The translations under genes and the position numbers were made by a program. DNA of 51,896 nucleotides from Clostridia bacterium (lineage in GTDB: Bacteria; Bacillota; Clostridia; Oscillospirales; Ruminococcaceae): positions 1 through 51,896 of the forward strand of contig RZZW01000024.1 of assembly GCA_009929695.1 (NCBI GenBank), read 5' to 3'. Shown here one piece after another: positions 43,206 to 51,809 of this stretch (its first letter is position 1; each line of letters begins with the position of its first letter). Below the pieces are notes generated by a model that had not been told where the DNA came from, searched no databases, and saw only the letters and a list, made by a program, of their open reading frames with translations.

Positions 43206-43581
43206 GGGACGTCGAGGACGCCGTCCCCTACAATTAACGCGCGAAGCGTTTACGTGCGCTGCGTGCGTCAGCGGGACTTCTTTGCTCATTTATAAAATTC
43301 ACAACGTAGGGAGCGACGCCCTCGTCGCTCCGTAGCCGATGGTTTGCGCAAAACTATCGGGACGATGTGGGCATCGTCCCCTACACGGTCACAATAAAGT
43401 AACAGGATGTGCACAAAAGCAAAATATAGCATAAGCCTAAGCGGGACGGGAAAACCGTCCCCTACAATGTGCCTTGCGAATTTGCGCAAACCGAAGCGGT
43501 GCGCCGAGTCGTCGCACCCTACGGTGCAATTTGCGAATGTGTGTGGAAACCGTGCGAGACGTCGAGGACGCCGTCCCCTAC
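43206..43581. repeat. Dense cluster of GTAGGG-family elements
   Basis: The 471-bp gap 43181-43651 is mostly repeat: GGGACGTCGAGGACGCCGTC with CCCTAC (43206-43231), a mixed element 43305-43384 whose left word is AGCGACGCCCTCGTCGCT and right word GGGACGATGTGGGCATCGTC, a short GGGACGGGAAAACCGTCCCC (from 43441), a GCGCCGAGTCGTCGCACCC half (to 43521) and a second GACGTCGAGGACGCCGTC (to 43581). At least four different inner words occur here. The adhE terminator follows. Confidence 0.88.
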
Positions 43582-43605
43582 AAATGGAACTTGCAAATTC
43601 ATGTG

Positions 43606-43643
43606 AAAACCCCCTCGCAGCTTTTAAACTGCGAGAGGGTTTT
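43606..43643 (-). terminator. Terminator of adhE
   Basis: AAAACCCCCTCGCAG and CTGCGAGAGGGTTTT form a 14-15 bp stem with one mismatch around CTTTTAAA. T runs on both sides make it potentially bidirectional; on the minus strand it starts 9 bp after the adhE stop. Confidence 0.85.
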
Positions 43644-43651
43644 GGTTTTTA

Positions 43652-46255
43652 TTATTCGCCCTTAAATGCTCTCACATAAAGGTCTTTGATTTCGCTTACG
43701 AGCGGGTAGACGGGGTTTGCTGTGGTGCACTGATCCTCGAAGGCTTTGTAGCTAAGTTCGTCTAGCTTGCTCATGAACTCGCCCTCGCTGATGCCGCAAT
43801 CCTTGATGCAAAGCGGACGCTCGGTGTCCTTCATCAGCTTTTTGATGGCCTTGATAAGCGCGTCAACTGCCTTGTCTGTCGGTGTGTCCATGCTGCAAAC
43901 ACCTACGCGGCGTGCAATTTTTGCATAGCGCTCGTCGGCGACGTATTCCTTATATTTCGGGAACGCCGCAAACTTTGTCGGCTTTGTCGCGTTGTAACGA
44001 ATGACATACGGCAGCAAAATTGCGTTTGCGCGGCCGTGCGGAATGTGATATTCGCCGCCGAGCTTATGAGCCATTGAGTGGTTGAGGCCGAGGAATGCGT
44101 TTGTGAACGCCATGCCCGCGATGCAGCTTGCGTTGTGCATTTTCTCGCGTGCAAGCTTGTCGCCCTTGTACGAGGCTTCAAGATATGTGAACACCATTTC
44201 AATCGCGTGCAGTGCAAGGCCGTCGGTGTAGTCGCTTGCCATAACTGATACATACGCTTCAATAGCGTGTGTCAAAACGTCAAGGCCTGTGTCGGCGACA
44301 ATGCTCTTCGGCATTGAATATGTGAACTGCGGGTCGATGATTGCAACGTCAGGTGTGAGCGAGTAGTCGGCAAGCGGGTATTTGATGTTGCCGTTCTGCT
44401 TATCGGTGATAACAGCAAAGTTTGTGACCTCGCTGCCTGTGCCTGATGTTGTGGGGATAGCCACAAGCTTTGTCATTGTGCCAAGCTTCGGGAAGCTGAA
44501 CGCGCGCTTGCGGATATCGAGGAAGCGCTGACGCAAACCGTCAAAGCTTGTGTCCGGATGCTCATAGAACAGCCACATGCCCTTTGCCGCGTCGATTGCG
44601 CTGCCGCCGCCGATTGCGATGATAACGTCCGGCTTGAACGCGCGCATTGCTTCAACGCCGCGCATGATGCACTCTACGCTCGGGTCGCTCTCAACGTCAG
44701 AGTAAATCTCGCTGTGGCAGTAAACGGGGCGCTTGCGCAAGTAGTAAAGGATTTTATCAACGTTGCCAAGCTTCACCATCATTGGGTCTGTTACGATGAA
44801 CGCGCGGCTGATATCCTCCATTTTTTCAAGATACTGAATGGAGTCCTCTTCAAAATAGATTTTGGGCGGAATTTTAAACCACTGCATATTGACTCTCCTC
44901 TTCGCGATGCGTTTCTTGTTGATGAGGTTGACGGTGGTAACATTCTGCGAAACGCTGTTTTTGCCGTAGCTGCCGCAGCCGAGTGTCAGTGACGGTGTGT
45001 TTGTGTTGTAGATATCGCCGATAGCACCTTGGCTTGACGGGCTGTTTACAATTATGCGTCCAACGCGCATTGCAACGCCGTAGTCGTCGGCAATCTTCAT
45101 GTCGCCTGTGTGGATAACTGCCGAGTGGCCTAAACCGCCAAGCTCAAGCATTTTGTTTGCATACGCAAAGCCTTGCTCCATGTCCTTTGCAACAAAATAT
45201 GCAAGCACCGGTGAAAGCTTTTCGTGTGAAAGCGGGTATTTGTCGCTCGGCTCGGGCAGGGGAGCGATGAGGATTTTTGTCTTTTCGGGAACCTTAAGAC
45301 CTGCCTGATCGGCAATCCAGTATGCGCTTTTGCCAACGACGGCGGCGAATACGCCCTTGTTGGGGTCTGGGAACATATATTTTGTAAGCTGCTCAACCTC
45401 GTCCTTGTTGAGGAAGTAGCAGTTGTTTGCCTTCATGAAGGCTTCAAAATCTTTTGCGATTTCTTTTTCAACGATGACAGCCTGCTCGGAGGCGCAAATC
45501 ATGCCGTTGTCAAAGGTTTTGCTCATCATAAGGTCTGTGCAGGCGCGGTGTAAATCAGCTGATTTCTCGATGAAGCACGGCACGTTGCCGGGGCCGACGC
45601 CAAGCGCGGGCTTGCCGCAGCTGTATGCAGCCTTAACCATGCCGGGGCCGCCTGTCGCAAGGATAGTTGCAACGTCGGGGTGGTTCATCAAAAGACCTGT
45701 CGCCTCAACGGACGGAACGCTAATCCACTGAATGCAGTTTTTCGGTGCGCCCGCTTTGACGGCGGCATCGTATACGCACTGTGCGGCGGCGGCAGAGGAT
45801 TTCTGTGCCGACGGGTGGAAGCCAAAGATGATCGGGTTGCGAGTTTTAACGGCGATAAGGCATTTGAAAAGTGTGGTAGAGGTGGGGTTTGTTGTGGGCG
45901 TAACGCCCGCAATTATGCCGACGGGCTCTGCAACCTCGACATAGCCCTCCATCTCGTTCTCTTCAAGAACGCCGACGGTCTTTTCCTTTTTGATGTCGTG
46001 CCAGATGTACTCTGTCGCGAACATGTTTTTGATAACCTTGTCCTCATACACGCCGCGGCCTGTCTCTTCAACGGCCATGCGCGCAAGCTCCTGATGCTGG
46101 TCAAGGCCGGCGAGTGCCATCTCGTGCACTATTGTGTCGATTTGCTCTTGGTCAAGCGTGAGGTATTCCTTTAGGGCTACCTTTGCGTTTGCAACAAGCG
46201 CGTCTATCATTTTCTGGTTGTCGTTTTGTTTAGTTTCAATCTTTGTCTCTGCCAT
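43652..46255 (-). CDS. adhE: Bifunctional acetaldehyde-CoA/alcohol dehydrogenase AdhE
   Basis: Reduces acetyl-CoA through acetaldehyde to ethanol, regenerating NAD+. The N-terminal aldehyde dehydrogenase (about 1-440) has the catalytic Cys in FDNGMICASEQAVIV and GVTPTTNPTSTTLFK; the C-terminal iron alcohol dehydrogenase (about 455-867) has GGGSAIDAAKGMW and the metal histidines in NAFLGLNHSMAHKLGGEYHI then PHGRANAILLP. 867 residues is normal; such proteins assemble as helical spirosomes. GGAGGG precedes the ATG. The promoter overlaps a Rex-type operator, so expression should rise when NADH/NAD+ is high. Confidence 0.97.
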   Translation of the reverse strand: MAETKIETKQNDNQKMIDALVANAKVALKEYLTLDQEQIDTIVHEMALAGLDQHQELARMAVEETGRGVYEDKVIKNMFATEYIWHDIKKEKTVGVLEENEMEGYVEVAEPVGIIAGVTPTTNPTSTTLFKCLIAVKTRNPIIFGFHPSAQKSSAAAAQCVYDAAVKAGAPKNCIQWISVPSVEATGLLMNHPDVATILATGGPGMVKAAYSCGKPALGVGPGNVPCFIEKSADLHRACTDLMMSKTFDNGMICASEQAVIVEKEIAKDFEAFMKANNCYFLNKDEVEQLTKYMFPDPNKGVFAAVVGKSAYWIADQAGLKVPEKTKILIAPLPEPSDKYPLSHEKLSPVLAYFVAKDMEQGFAYANKMLELGGLGHSAVIHTGDMKIADDYGVAMRVGRIIVNSPSSQGAIGDIYNTNTPSLTLGCGSYGKNSVSQNVTTVNLINKKRIAKRRVNMQWFKIPPKIYFEEDSIQYLEKMEDISRAFIVTDPMMVKLGNVDKILYYLRKRPVYCHSEIYSDVESDPSVECIMRGVEAMRAFKPDVIIAIGGGSAIDAAKGMWLFYEHPDTSFDGLRQRFLDIRKRAFSFPKLGTMTKLVAIPTTSGTGSEVTNFAVITDKQNGNIKYPLADYSLTPDVAIIDPQFTYSMPKSIVADTGLDVLTHAIEAYVSVMASDYTDGLALHAIEMVFTYLEASYKGDKLAREKMHNASCIAGMAFTNAFLGLNHSMAHKLGGEYHIPHGRANAILLPYVIRYNATKPTKFAAFPKYKEYVADERYAKIARRVGVCSMDTPTDKAVDALIKAIKKLMKDTERPLCIKDCGISEGEFMSKLDELSYKAFEDQCTTANPVYPLVSEIKDLYVRAFKGE

Positions 46256-46298
46256 CTGTCTTACCCTCCAAAATTATAAAGGTTGCTTCGATGTTTTT

Positions 46299-46327
46299 AT
46301 TATACACGACTGTTAAAAAATTATCAA
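46299..46327 (-). promoter_or_regulatory. adhE promoter overlapping a Rex-type operator
   Basis: TTGATA, 17 bp, TATAAT on the minus strand. The -35 and spacer form TTGATAATTTTTTAACAG (46327-46310), which matches 12 of the 14 specified positions of the clostridial Rex site TTGTTAA-N4-TTAACAA. Binding there would block polymerase. The rex gene itself is not in the window. Confidence 0.7.
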
Positions 46328-46410
46328 TGTCACGATTCAACAAACCTTTTCAAGTAAAATCGGTTCTTTTGTACACATTGACAAGTTTTTAACAAATTGT
46401 GCAAATTGCC

Positions 46411-46502
46411 CTCATCCGTCGCTCCTTCGTCGCGCCACCTTCCCCCTCGGGGGAAGGCTTCCCCTTGAGGGGAAGCTGTCGGCGAAGCCGACTGATGAGG
46501 TG
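46411..46502. repeat. CACCTCATC...GATGAGG family element, copy 5
   Basis: Inverted orientation (CTCATCCGTCGCTCC start, ACTGATGAGG end), with CTTCCCCCTCGGGGGAAG and CTTCCCCTTGAGGGGAAG hairpins. It separates the divergent adhE and prmA units. Confidence 0.9.
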
Positions 46503-46590
46503 AAAACCAACGGCTTAATAAAATATACCTAATTGCGCGCTGCCACCTTTTTGTGTATAATGTATATAATAAATCAAAGGAGCAAAAATT

Positions 46591-47508
46591 ATGCAGTGGA
46601 CTGATATTCAAACGATAGTTTCCGCCAAATATGCGGAGGTGGCCGAGGATATTGCGACGGGCATTTCGGGCGGCGGAATATATATAGAGGATTACCGCGA
46701 CCTCGAAGCGCAGGTGCAGGAGATAGCGCACATCGACCTCATCGACGAGGACTTGCTAAATAAAGACAGAACAAAGGTGATTGTGCACCTATATATAGCG
46801 CCCGACGAAAACCCCGCCGAGATTGTTGAGCTCATGAAGGACAGGCTTGCCCGCGCCGAAACGCCGCATGAAATGCAGCTCGTCGGCGTTGAGCAGGAGG
46901 ACTGGGAGACAGGCTGGAAAGCATACTACCACCCCATGACGATAGGCAGCCGCCTTGCGATAGTGCCAAGCTGGGAGGATTTCGAGACGGACAGAGTGAA
47001 AATCACGCTCGATCCCGGCATGGCGTTCGGCACAGGCACGCACGAGACCACGGCGCTGTGCCTCTCGGTGCTCGACGATATCATCAAAGGCGGCGAGCGC
47101 GTGCTCGACATTGGTACAGGCAGCGGCATACTCGCGATAGCCGCATTAAAGCTCGGCGCAGCCGAAGCCGAGGGCGTCGATATCGACCCAATGTGCGTGC
47201 GCACCGCAGGCGAAAACGCCGCGCTAAACGGCGTAGAAAATAATTTCAAAGTGCTCATAGGCGATTTATCCGACAAAGCGAGCGGAAAATACGACGTTAT
47301 CTGCGCAAATATAGTCGCCAACGCAATAAAAATGCTAGTCCCGCACGTCCCCGACCTCATGAAAAAAGACACGATCTTCATGGCCAGCGGCATCATCGAC
47401 ACCCGCAAGGACGAGGTGATAGCCGCCATAGAAGCAACAGGGTTGACGGTTGTTGAGGTGAAAGAGGACAACGGGTGGGTGGCGCTAATCGTTAAAAATA
47501 AAAAATAA
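46591..47508 (+). CDS. prmA: Ribosomal protein L11 methyltransferase
   Basis: SAM-dependent trimethylation of ribosomal protein L11. Two domains: an N-terminal substrate-recognition part of about 110 residues (WETGWKAYYHPMTIG at its end) and a Rossmann methyltransferase with LDPGMAFGTGTHETTALCL, VLDIGTGSGILAIAALKLG, GVDIDPM and CANIVANAI. 305 residues is normal. AAAGGAG precedes the ATG, and TTGCGC-17-TATAAT (46533-46561) is a possible promoter. Confidence 0.94.
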   Translation: MQWTDIQTIVSAKYAEVAEDIATGISGGGIYIEDYRDLEAQVQEIAHIDLIDEDLLNKDRTKVIVHLYIAPDENPAEIVELMKDRLARAETPHEMQLVGVEQEDWETGWKAYYHPMTIGSRLAIVPSWEDFETDRVKITLDPGMAFGTGTHETTALCLSVLDDIIKGGERVLDIGTGSGILAIAALKLGAAEAEGVDIDPMCVRTAGENAALNGVENNFKVLIGDLSDKASGKYDVICANIVANAIKMLVPHVPDLMKKDTIFMASGIIDTRKDEVIAAIEATGLTVVEVKEDNGWVALIVKNKK

Positions 47509-47510
47509 TA

Positions 47511-47655
47511 AAGAAGAAAGAAGAAGTAATGTGTGATTGCGTTGCAATCACATTCTAATGATTTGAGCGTTTTAATAAAATGGCACAAATCATTAGAATG
47601 TTACGGCGCAGCCGTAACTCATTACTTCTTCTTTCTTCTATCTTATTTCTTCTTT
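47511..47655. repeat. Polypurine/polypyrimidine-bounded element between prmA and gpmI
   Basis: A/G arm AATAAAGAAGAAAGAAGAAG then GTGATTGCGTTGCAATCAC, an inner inverted pair ATTCTAATGATT / AATCATTAGAAT, GTTACGGCGCAGCCGTAAC, CTCATTACTTC and a C/T arm. It lies between convergent genes and could serve both as a bidirectional terminator. Confidence 0.85.
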
Positions 47656-47662
47656 TGTTATC

Positions 47663-49189
47663 TTATTTTGTAATAATAGAAGTTCCCGTCATTTCCTCCG
47701 GCTGCTTCAAATCTAGAATTTTCAGCATTGTGGGGGCAATGTCGGCTAGAACGCCGTCGCCGCGTAAATCTACGTTGCCAAGACCGGCAACCAGGAACGG
47801 CACGGGGTTTGTTGTGTGTGCGGTGAAGGGGTGTTCCGCGTCGGGGTCGTACATTTTGTCGGCGTTGCCGTGGTCGGCTGTCAACAAAACTGCGCCGCCC
47901 TTTGCAAGCACCGCGTCAATGACCTTGCCTGCGCACTCGTCAACCGCTTCAACAGCCTTGACGGCTGCGTCAAACACGCCTGTGTGGCCAACCATGTCGC
48001 AGTTTGCGAAGTTTAAGATGATGACATCGTATTTGTCTGAATTTATGCGCTTGACGCACTCGTCCGCGACGGCATACGCGCTCATTTCGGGCTGCAAATC
48101 GTAGGTGGCAACCTTCGGGCTTGACACAAGCGCTCTGTCCTCGCCCTCAAACGGTGCTTCTACGCCGCCGTTGAAGAAGAAGGTTACGTGCGCGTATTTT
48201 TCAGTTTCGGCAATGCGAAGCTGTGTCTTGCCGTTTTGTGCAAGGTATGCGCCCATAACATTGTTAAGGCTCTGCGGCTTAAACGCAACCTCGACGTTCG
48301 GCATCGTGACATCATACTGCGTAAAGCAGACGTATGTCAGCGGGAAGCGCCCGTTTTTGCGCTCAAAGCCGTTGAACTCGTCGTCGACAAATGTGCGTGT
48401 GATTTCGCGCGCGCGGTCTGGGCGGAAGTTGAAGAATACAACGCTGTCGCCGCTCGAAATGCGCCCGCCCTCGCACGTGACACTCGGAATTACAAATTCG
48501 TCAGTCACGCCGTCAGCGTAGCTTTTTTCCATGATTTCGACAGGCGTGCCGTGGTTGCCCTCGCCGTAAACGATGGCGGCATATGCTTTTTCAACGCGCT
48601 CCCAGCGGTTGTCGCGATCCATCGCGTAGTAGCGGCCTGTTATCGTGGCAATTTTGCCTACGCCAATCTCCGCCATTTTCGCTTCAAGCTCTTCAACAAA
48701 GCCCTTGCCCGATGACGGCGGAACGTCGCGTCCGTCCATTATCGCGTGCACGTAAACGTCCTTGACACCCTTCTTTTTCGCAAGCTCTAAAAGCGCAAAA
48801 AGATGGCCGTTGTGGCTGTGTACGCCGCCGTTTGATAAAAGACCCATCAAATGCAGCGCCTTGCCGTTTTGAGCCGCCTTGTCGCAAGCGTCGCAAAGTG
48901 CTTCGTTTGTGAAAAAGTCGCCGTCCTTGATTGATTTTGTTATGCGGGTGAGCTCCTGATACACAATGCGCCCCGCGCCGATATTTGTGTGGCCGACCTC
49001 GCTGTTGCCCATCTGACCCTCGGGCAGGCCGACATCCATGCCGGACGCGCCGATGGTCGTGTGGGGATAGCTCGCAAAAAGCTTGTCGATATTAGGCTTT
49101 TTGGCGGCGATGATTGCGTTGCCGTATTTTTCATCCGGCACCCAGCCAAAGCCGTCAAGTATGCAAAGCATAAGTGGTTTTACGCTCAT
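47663..49189 (-). CDS. gpmI: 2,3-bisphosphoglycerate-independent phosphoglycerate mutase
   Basis: Interconverts 3- and 2-phosphoglycerate in glycolysis using two metal ions. Alkaline-phosphatase-fold motifs: ILDGFGW (Asp12), the phosphorylated serine in GQMGNSEVGHTNIGAGR (Ser63), IMDGRDVPPSSG, and the late metal ligands NCDMVGHTG, LTADHGNADKM and PFTAHTTNPVPF. 508 residues is normal. The ribosome binding site is weak (GGTGA). It lies downstream of tpiA and pgk on the same strand, with a large repeat in between. Confidence 0.96.
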   Translation of the reverse strand: MSVKPLMLCILDGFGWVPDEKYGNAIIAAKKPNIDKLFASYPHTTIGASGMDVGLPEGQMGNSEVGHTNIGAGRIVYQELTRITKSIKDGDFFTNEALCDACDKAAQNGKALHLMGLLSNGGVHSHNGHLFALLELAKKKGVKDVYVHAIMDGRDVPPSSGKGFVEELEAKMAEIGVGKIATITGRYYAMDRDNRWERVEKAYAAIVYGEGNHGTPVEIMEKSYADGVTDEFVIPSVTCEGGRISSGDSVVFFNFRPDRAREITRTFVDDEFNGFERKNGRFPLTYVCFTQYDVTMPNVEVAFKPQSLNNVMGAYLAQNGKTQLRIAETEKYAHVTFFFNGGVEAPFEGEDRALVSSPKVATYDLQPEMSAYAVADECVKRINSDKYDVIILNFANCDMVGHTGVFDAAVKAVEAVDECAGKVIDAVLAKGGAVLLTADHGNADKMYDPDAEHPFTAHTTNPVPFLVAGLGNVDLRGDGVLADIAPTMLKILDLKQPEEMTGTSIITK

Positions 49190-49244
49190 ATTTCACCGTT
49201 CTTTCATAAAATGTGTGTTGTTTGGTTTCGCGCACGCCCATAAC

Positions 49245-49462
49245 CTCCCTTGTCAAAGGGAGGGGGACCGCCCGCAGGCGGTGGTGGGATTCTCGTTCCA
49301 CGCCTGTCATTCTGAGCGCAGCGAAGAATCTTTTGCGAATTGCCGTAAGTTTTAAGATTCTTCGCTGCGCTCAGAATGACAGTATGGTTAGTTTGTGCAA
49401 TACCGTGGGAAGAATCCCTCCGTCGCTCCTTCGTCGCGCCACCTCCCTTTAACAAGGGAGGT
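49245..49462. repeat. TGTCATTCTGAGCG family element, copy 2 (longer)
   Basis: Fills most of the 381-bp gap 49190-49570. ACCTCCCTTGTCAAAGGGAG, CCGCCCGCAGGCGGTGG, GGGATTC, the inverted pair TGTCATTCTGAGCGCAGCG / CGCTGCGCTCAGAATGACA, then AGAATCCCTCCGTCGCTCC and a mirrored CACCTCCCTTTAACAAGGGA. This copy keeps both outer ends; copy 1 keeps only the left. The last 100 bases before tpiA show no feature. Confidence 0.88.
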
Positions 49463-49570
49463 CATTGCCGCACCGCAGGTTGTATTTACGGCAATTGCGC
49501 CGACCGCCAAAGACAAATAAGGTATACAATTACCGCTGTCTACCGTAGACACTTTGCCGCACCGCAGGTG

Positions 49571-50338
49571 CTATTTGCTCGCCGCGTTCACAATCGCTGC
49601 AAATGCGTCTGCTTTTAATGATGCGCCGCCGATTAGGCCGCCGTCTACGTCCAGTTTGCCGAGCAGTTCGTCAGCGTTGCCGGCGTTCATGCTGCCGCCG
49701 TACTGCACTGTTGTTGCCTCGGCAACGTCCTTGCCGTAAAGCTCAGCCACAACTGTGCGGATAGCCGCGCAAACCTCTTGTGCCTGCTCAGATGTTGCGG
49801 TGCGACCTGTGCCGATTGCCCAAACAGGCTCGTAAGCGATGATAACGCGCTTCATTTCGTCAGCTGTCACGCCAAGCAGCGCAATTTTTGTCTGCAAGCG
49901 CACAAGCTCTTCAGTGACGCCCTGCTCGCGCTGGTCAAGCAGCTCGCCGACGCAAACGATGGCTGTCAAGCCCGCCTCAAGCGCTGCTTTTGTGCGTTTG
50001 TTCACTGTTGCGTCTGTCTCTGCAAAATACTGACGGCGCTCGCTGTGACCTGTGATGACGTATTTTACGCCCATTTCGGCAAGCATATCGGCGGAAATTT
50101 CGCCTGTGTATGCGCCGCTTTTCTCAAAATGCACGTTCTCTGCGCCAACGCCGATATTTGTGCCCTTGCATTTCTCAACAGCCACTGCCAAATCGACATA
50201 CGGCACGCAGATAACTACGTCGCACTGTGCGTCCTTGACTGCGGGTATAAGCTCGTCGATAAGCTTTGCGGCCTCGGCGGGAGTTTTATTCATTTTCCAG
50301 TTTCCGGCAATAACTGCCTTGCGTGTAGCTTTGTTCAT
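49571..50338 (-). CDS. tpiA: Triosephosphate isomerase
   Basis: Interconverts dihydroxyacetone phosphate and glyceraldehyde 3-phosphate. AGNWKMNK carries the substrate Lys15, VITGHSERR the catalytic His, and [15 protein letters not shown] the catalytic Glu and flexible loop; [13 protein letters not shown] is the phosphate-binding end. 255 residues is normal. It lies between pgk and gpmI, all on the minus strand, about 137 bp behind pgk with one GTAGGG element in that gap. Confidence 0.97.
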   Translation of the reverse strand: MNKATRKAVIAGNWKMNKTPAEAAKLIDELIPAVKDAQCDVVICVPYVDLAVAVEKCKGTNIGVGAENVHFEKSGAYTGEISADMLAEMGVKYVITGHSERRQYFAETDATVNKRTKAALEAGLTAIVCVGELLDQREQGVTEELVRLQTKIALLGVTADEMKRVIIAYEPVWAIGTGRTATSEQAQEVCAAIRTVVAELYGKDVAEATTVQYGGSMNAGNADELLGKLDVDGGLIGGASLKADAFAAIVNAASK

Positions 50339-50368
50339 GTTTTTTACCTTACCTTTCCTTACTGCAAA

Positions 50369-50439
50369 GTAGGGGCGGATATTATCCGCCCGCCATTCGC
50401 TTGCGCAAACCTATGCGGGCGGATAATATCCGACCCTAC
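50369..50439. repeat. GTAGGG-family inverted element (GGCGGATA word)
   Basis: GTAGGGGCGGATATTATCCG at the left, GGATAATATCCGACCCTAC at the right, centre CATTCGCTTGCGCAAACC. It lies within the presumed pgk-tpiA transcript, so both RNA arms could form hairpins there. Confidence 0.88.
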
Positions 50440-50475
50440 GATAAAATCGTCAAATGGTGCGAACCCTTATATTAA

Positions 50476-51687
50476 TTATGCCTTTGCGATGCAGGCGATG
50501 CCGGGCAGTTCTTTGCCCTCGAGATACTCAAGGCTCGCGCCGCCGCCTGTGGAGATATGTGTCATCTTGTCGGCATAGCCAAGCTGAATAACAGCTGCTG
50601 CGCTGTCGCCGCCACCGATGATTGTCGTCGCGTCTGTCTCTGCCATTGCCGCGGCAACTGCCTTTGTGCCCTCTGCAAGCACAGGGTTCTCAAATACGCC
50701 CATAGGTCCGTTCCACACAACTGTCTTTGCTGATTTCACAGCGTCGCCAAACAGCTCGCGTGTTTTCGGGCCGATGTCAAGACCCATCTTGTCTGCGGGA
50801 ATGCTTGTGGAGGCGACATACTCAACGTCGATAGCCGCGTCGATGGGGTCGGGGAATGATGCCGCAACTGCTGTGTCAACAGGCAGCAAAAGCTCTACGC
50901 CCTTTTCCTTTGCTTTTGTAAGCATGTCCTTGCAGTAGTCAACCTTTTCGTTGTCAACAAGCGATGTGCCAACCTCGTAGCCCTGAGCCTTGAGGAAGGT
51001 GTATGCCATGCCGCCGCCGATGATAAGCTTGTCCACTTTCGTGAGCAGATTGTCGATAACGTTGAGCTTATCAGCGACCTTTGCGCCGCCAAGAATAGCC
51101 ACAAACGGGCGCACAGGCGCGTTTACGGCGTTGCCAAGATAAGCAATTTCTTTGCCCATCAAATAGCCGACGGCTGTATCTTTAATGAACTCGGTAACAC
51201 CGACTGTTGAGCAGTGAGCGCGGTGTGATGAGCCGAAAGCGTCGTCAACATAAACTGTTGCAAGGCTTGCTAAGTCTTTGCTGAAAGCCGGCTCGTTCTT
51301 TGTCTCTTCCTTGCGGAAACGTGTGTTTTGCAGCAAAACAACTTCGCCGTCCTTCATTGCGGCAGCGGCTGCCTTTGCGTTTGCACCGACAACCTCGTCG
51401 TCGTTTGCAAATGTGACAGGCTGACCGAGCAGCTCTGACAAGCGCACAGCCACAGGAGCAAGGCTGAATTTCTCTTCGGGGCCGTTCTTCGGCTTGCCAA
51501 GATGGCTGCAAAGAATGACTCTGCCGCCCTCGGCGATAAGCTTTTTGATGGTGGGCAGCGCGGCTGTGATGCGGTTGTCGTTAGTGATAACGCCGTCCTT
51601 CATCGGGACGTTGAAATCGCAACGCACAAGCACATTTCTGCCCTTTACGTCGATGTCGTCAACAGTTTTTTTACCAAGTGTGTTCAT
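50476..51687 (-). CDS. pgk: Phosphoglycerate kinase
   Basis: Produces ATP from 1,3-bisphosphoglycerate in glycolysis. Visible motifs: [30 protein letters not shown] and the nucleotide-side [36 protein letters not shown]. 403 residues is normal. AAAGGAG precedes the ATG. As the first gene of the pgk-tpiA-gpmI group it has a promoter at 51735-51763; a glyceraldehyde-3-phosphate dehydrogenase gene, often the group's leader, is not found immediately upstream. Confidence 0.97.
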   Translation of the reverse strand: MNTLGKKTVDDIDVKGRNVLVRCDFNVPMKDGVITNDNRITAALPTIKKLIAEGGRVILCSHLGKPKNGPEEKFSLAPVAVRLSELLGQPVTFANDDEVVGANAKAAAAAMKDGEVVLLQNTRFRKEETKNEPAFSKDLASLATVYVDDAFGSSHRAHCSTVGVTEFIKDTAVGYLMGKEIAYLGNAVNAPVRPFVAILGGAKVADKLNVIDNLLTKVDKLIIGGGMAYTFLKAQGYEVGTSLVDNEKVDYCKDMLTKAKEKGVELLLPVDTAVAASFPDPIDAAIDVEYVASTSIPADKMGLDIGPKTRELFGDAVKSAKTVVWNGPMGVFENPVLAEGTKAVAAAMAETDATTIIGGGDSAAAVIQLGYADKMTHISTGGGASLEYLEGKELPGIACIAKA

Positions 51688-51734
51688 TGTAAAAACTCCT
51701 TTTCTGTCAAACCTTAATGTATAGTTTGCATACT

Positions 51735-51763
51735 ATTATCATTATAATATTTTCTTTAGTCAA
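51735..51763 (-). promoter_or_regulatory. Promoter of pgk
   Basis: TTGACT, 17 bp, GATAAT on the minus strand, about 50 bp before the pgk start. Slightly upstream (51795-51789) is a single Rex half site TTGTTAA; the other half is degenerate, so I do not call an operator. Confidence 0.6.
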
Positions 51764-51809
51764 AAGCAATAGCAGCCATGACATTTTTTTAACAAATGTT
51801 GTAGGTTTG

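Noticed and set aside
51780-51797. A full Rex operator upstream of pgk
   Set aside because: Only one half (TTGTTAA) matches; the second half agrees at three of seven positions and the site lies upstream of the -35.
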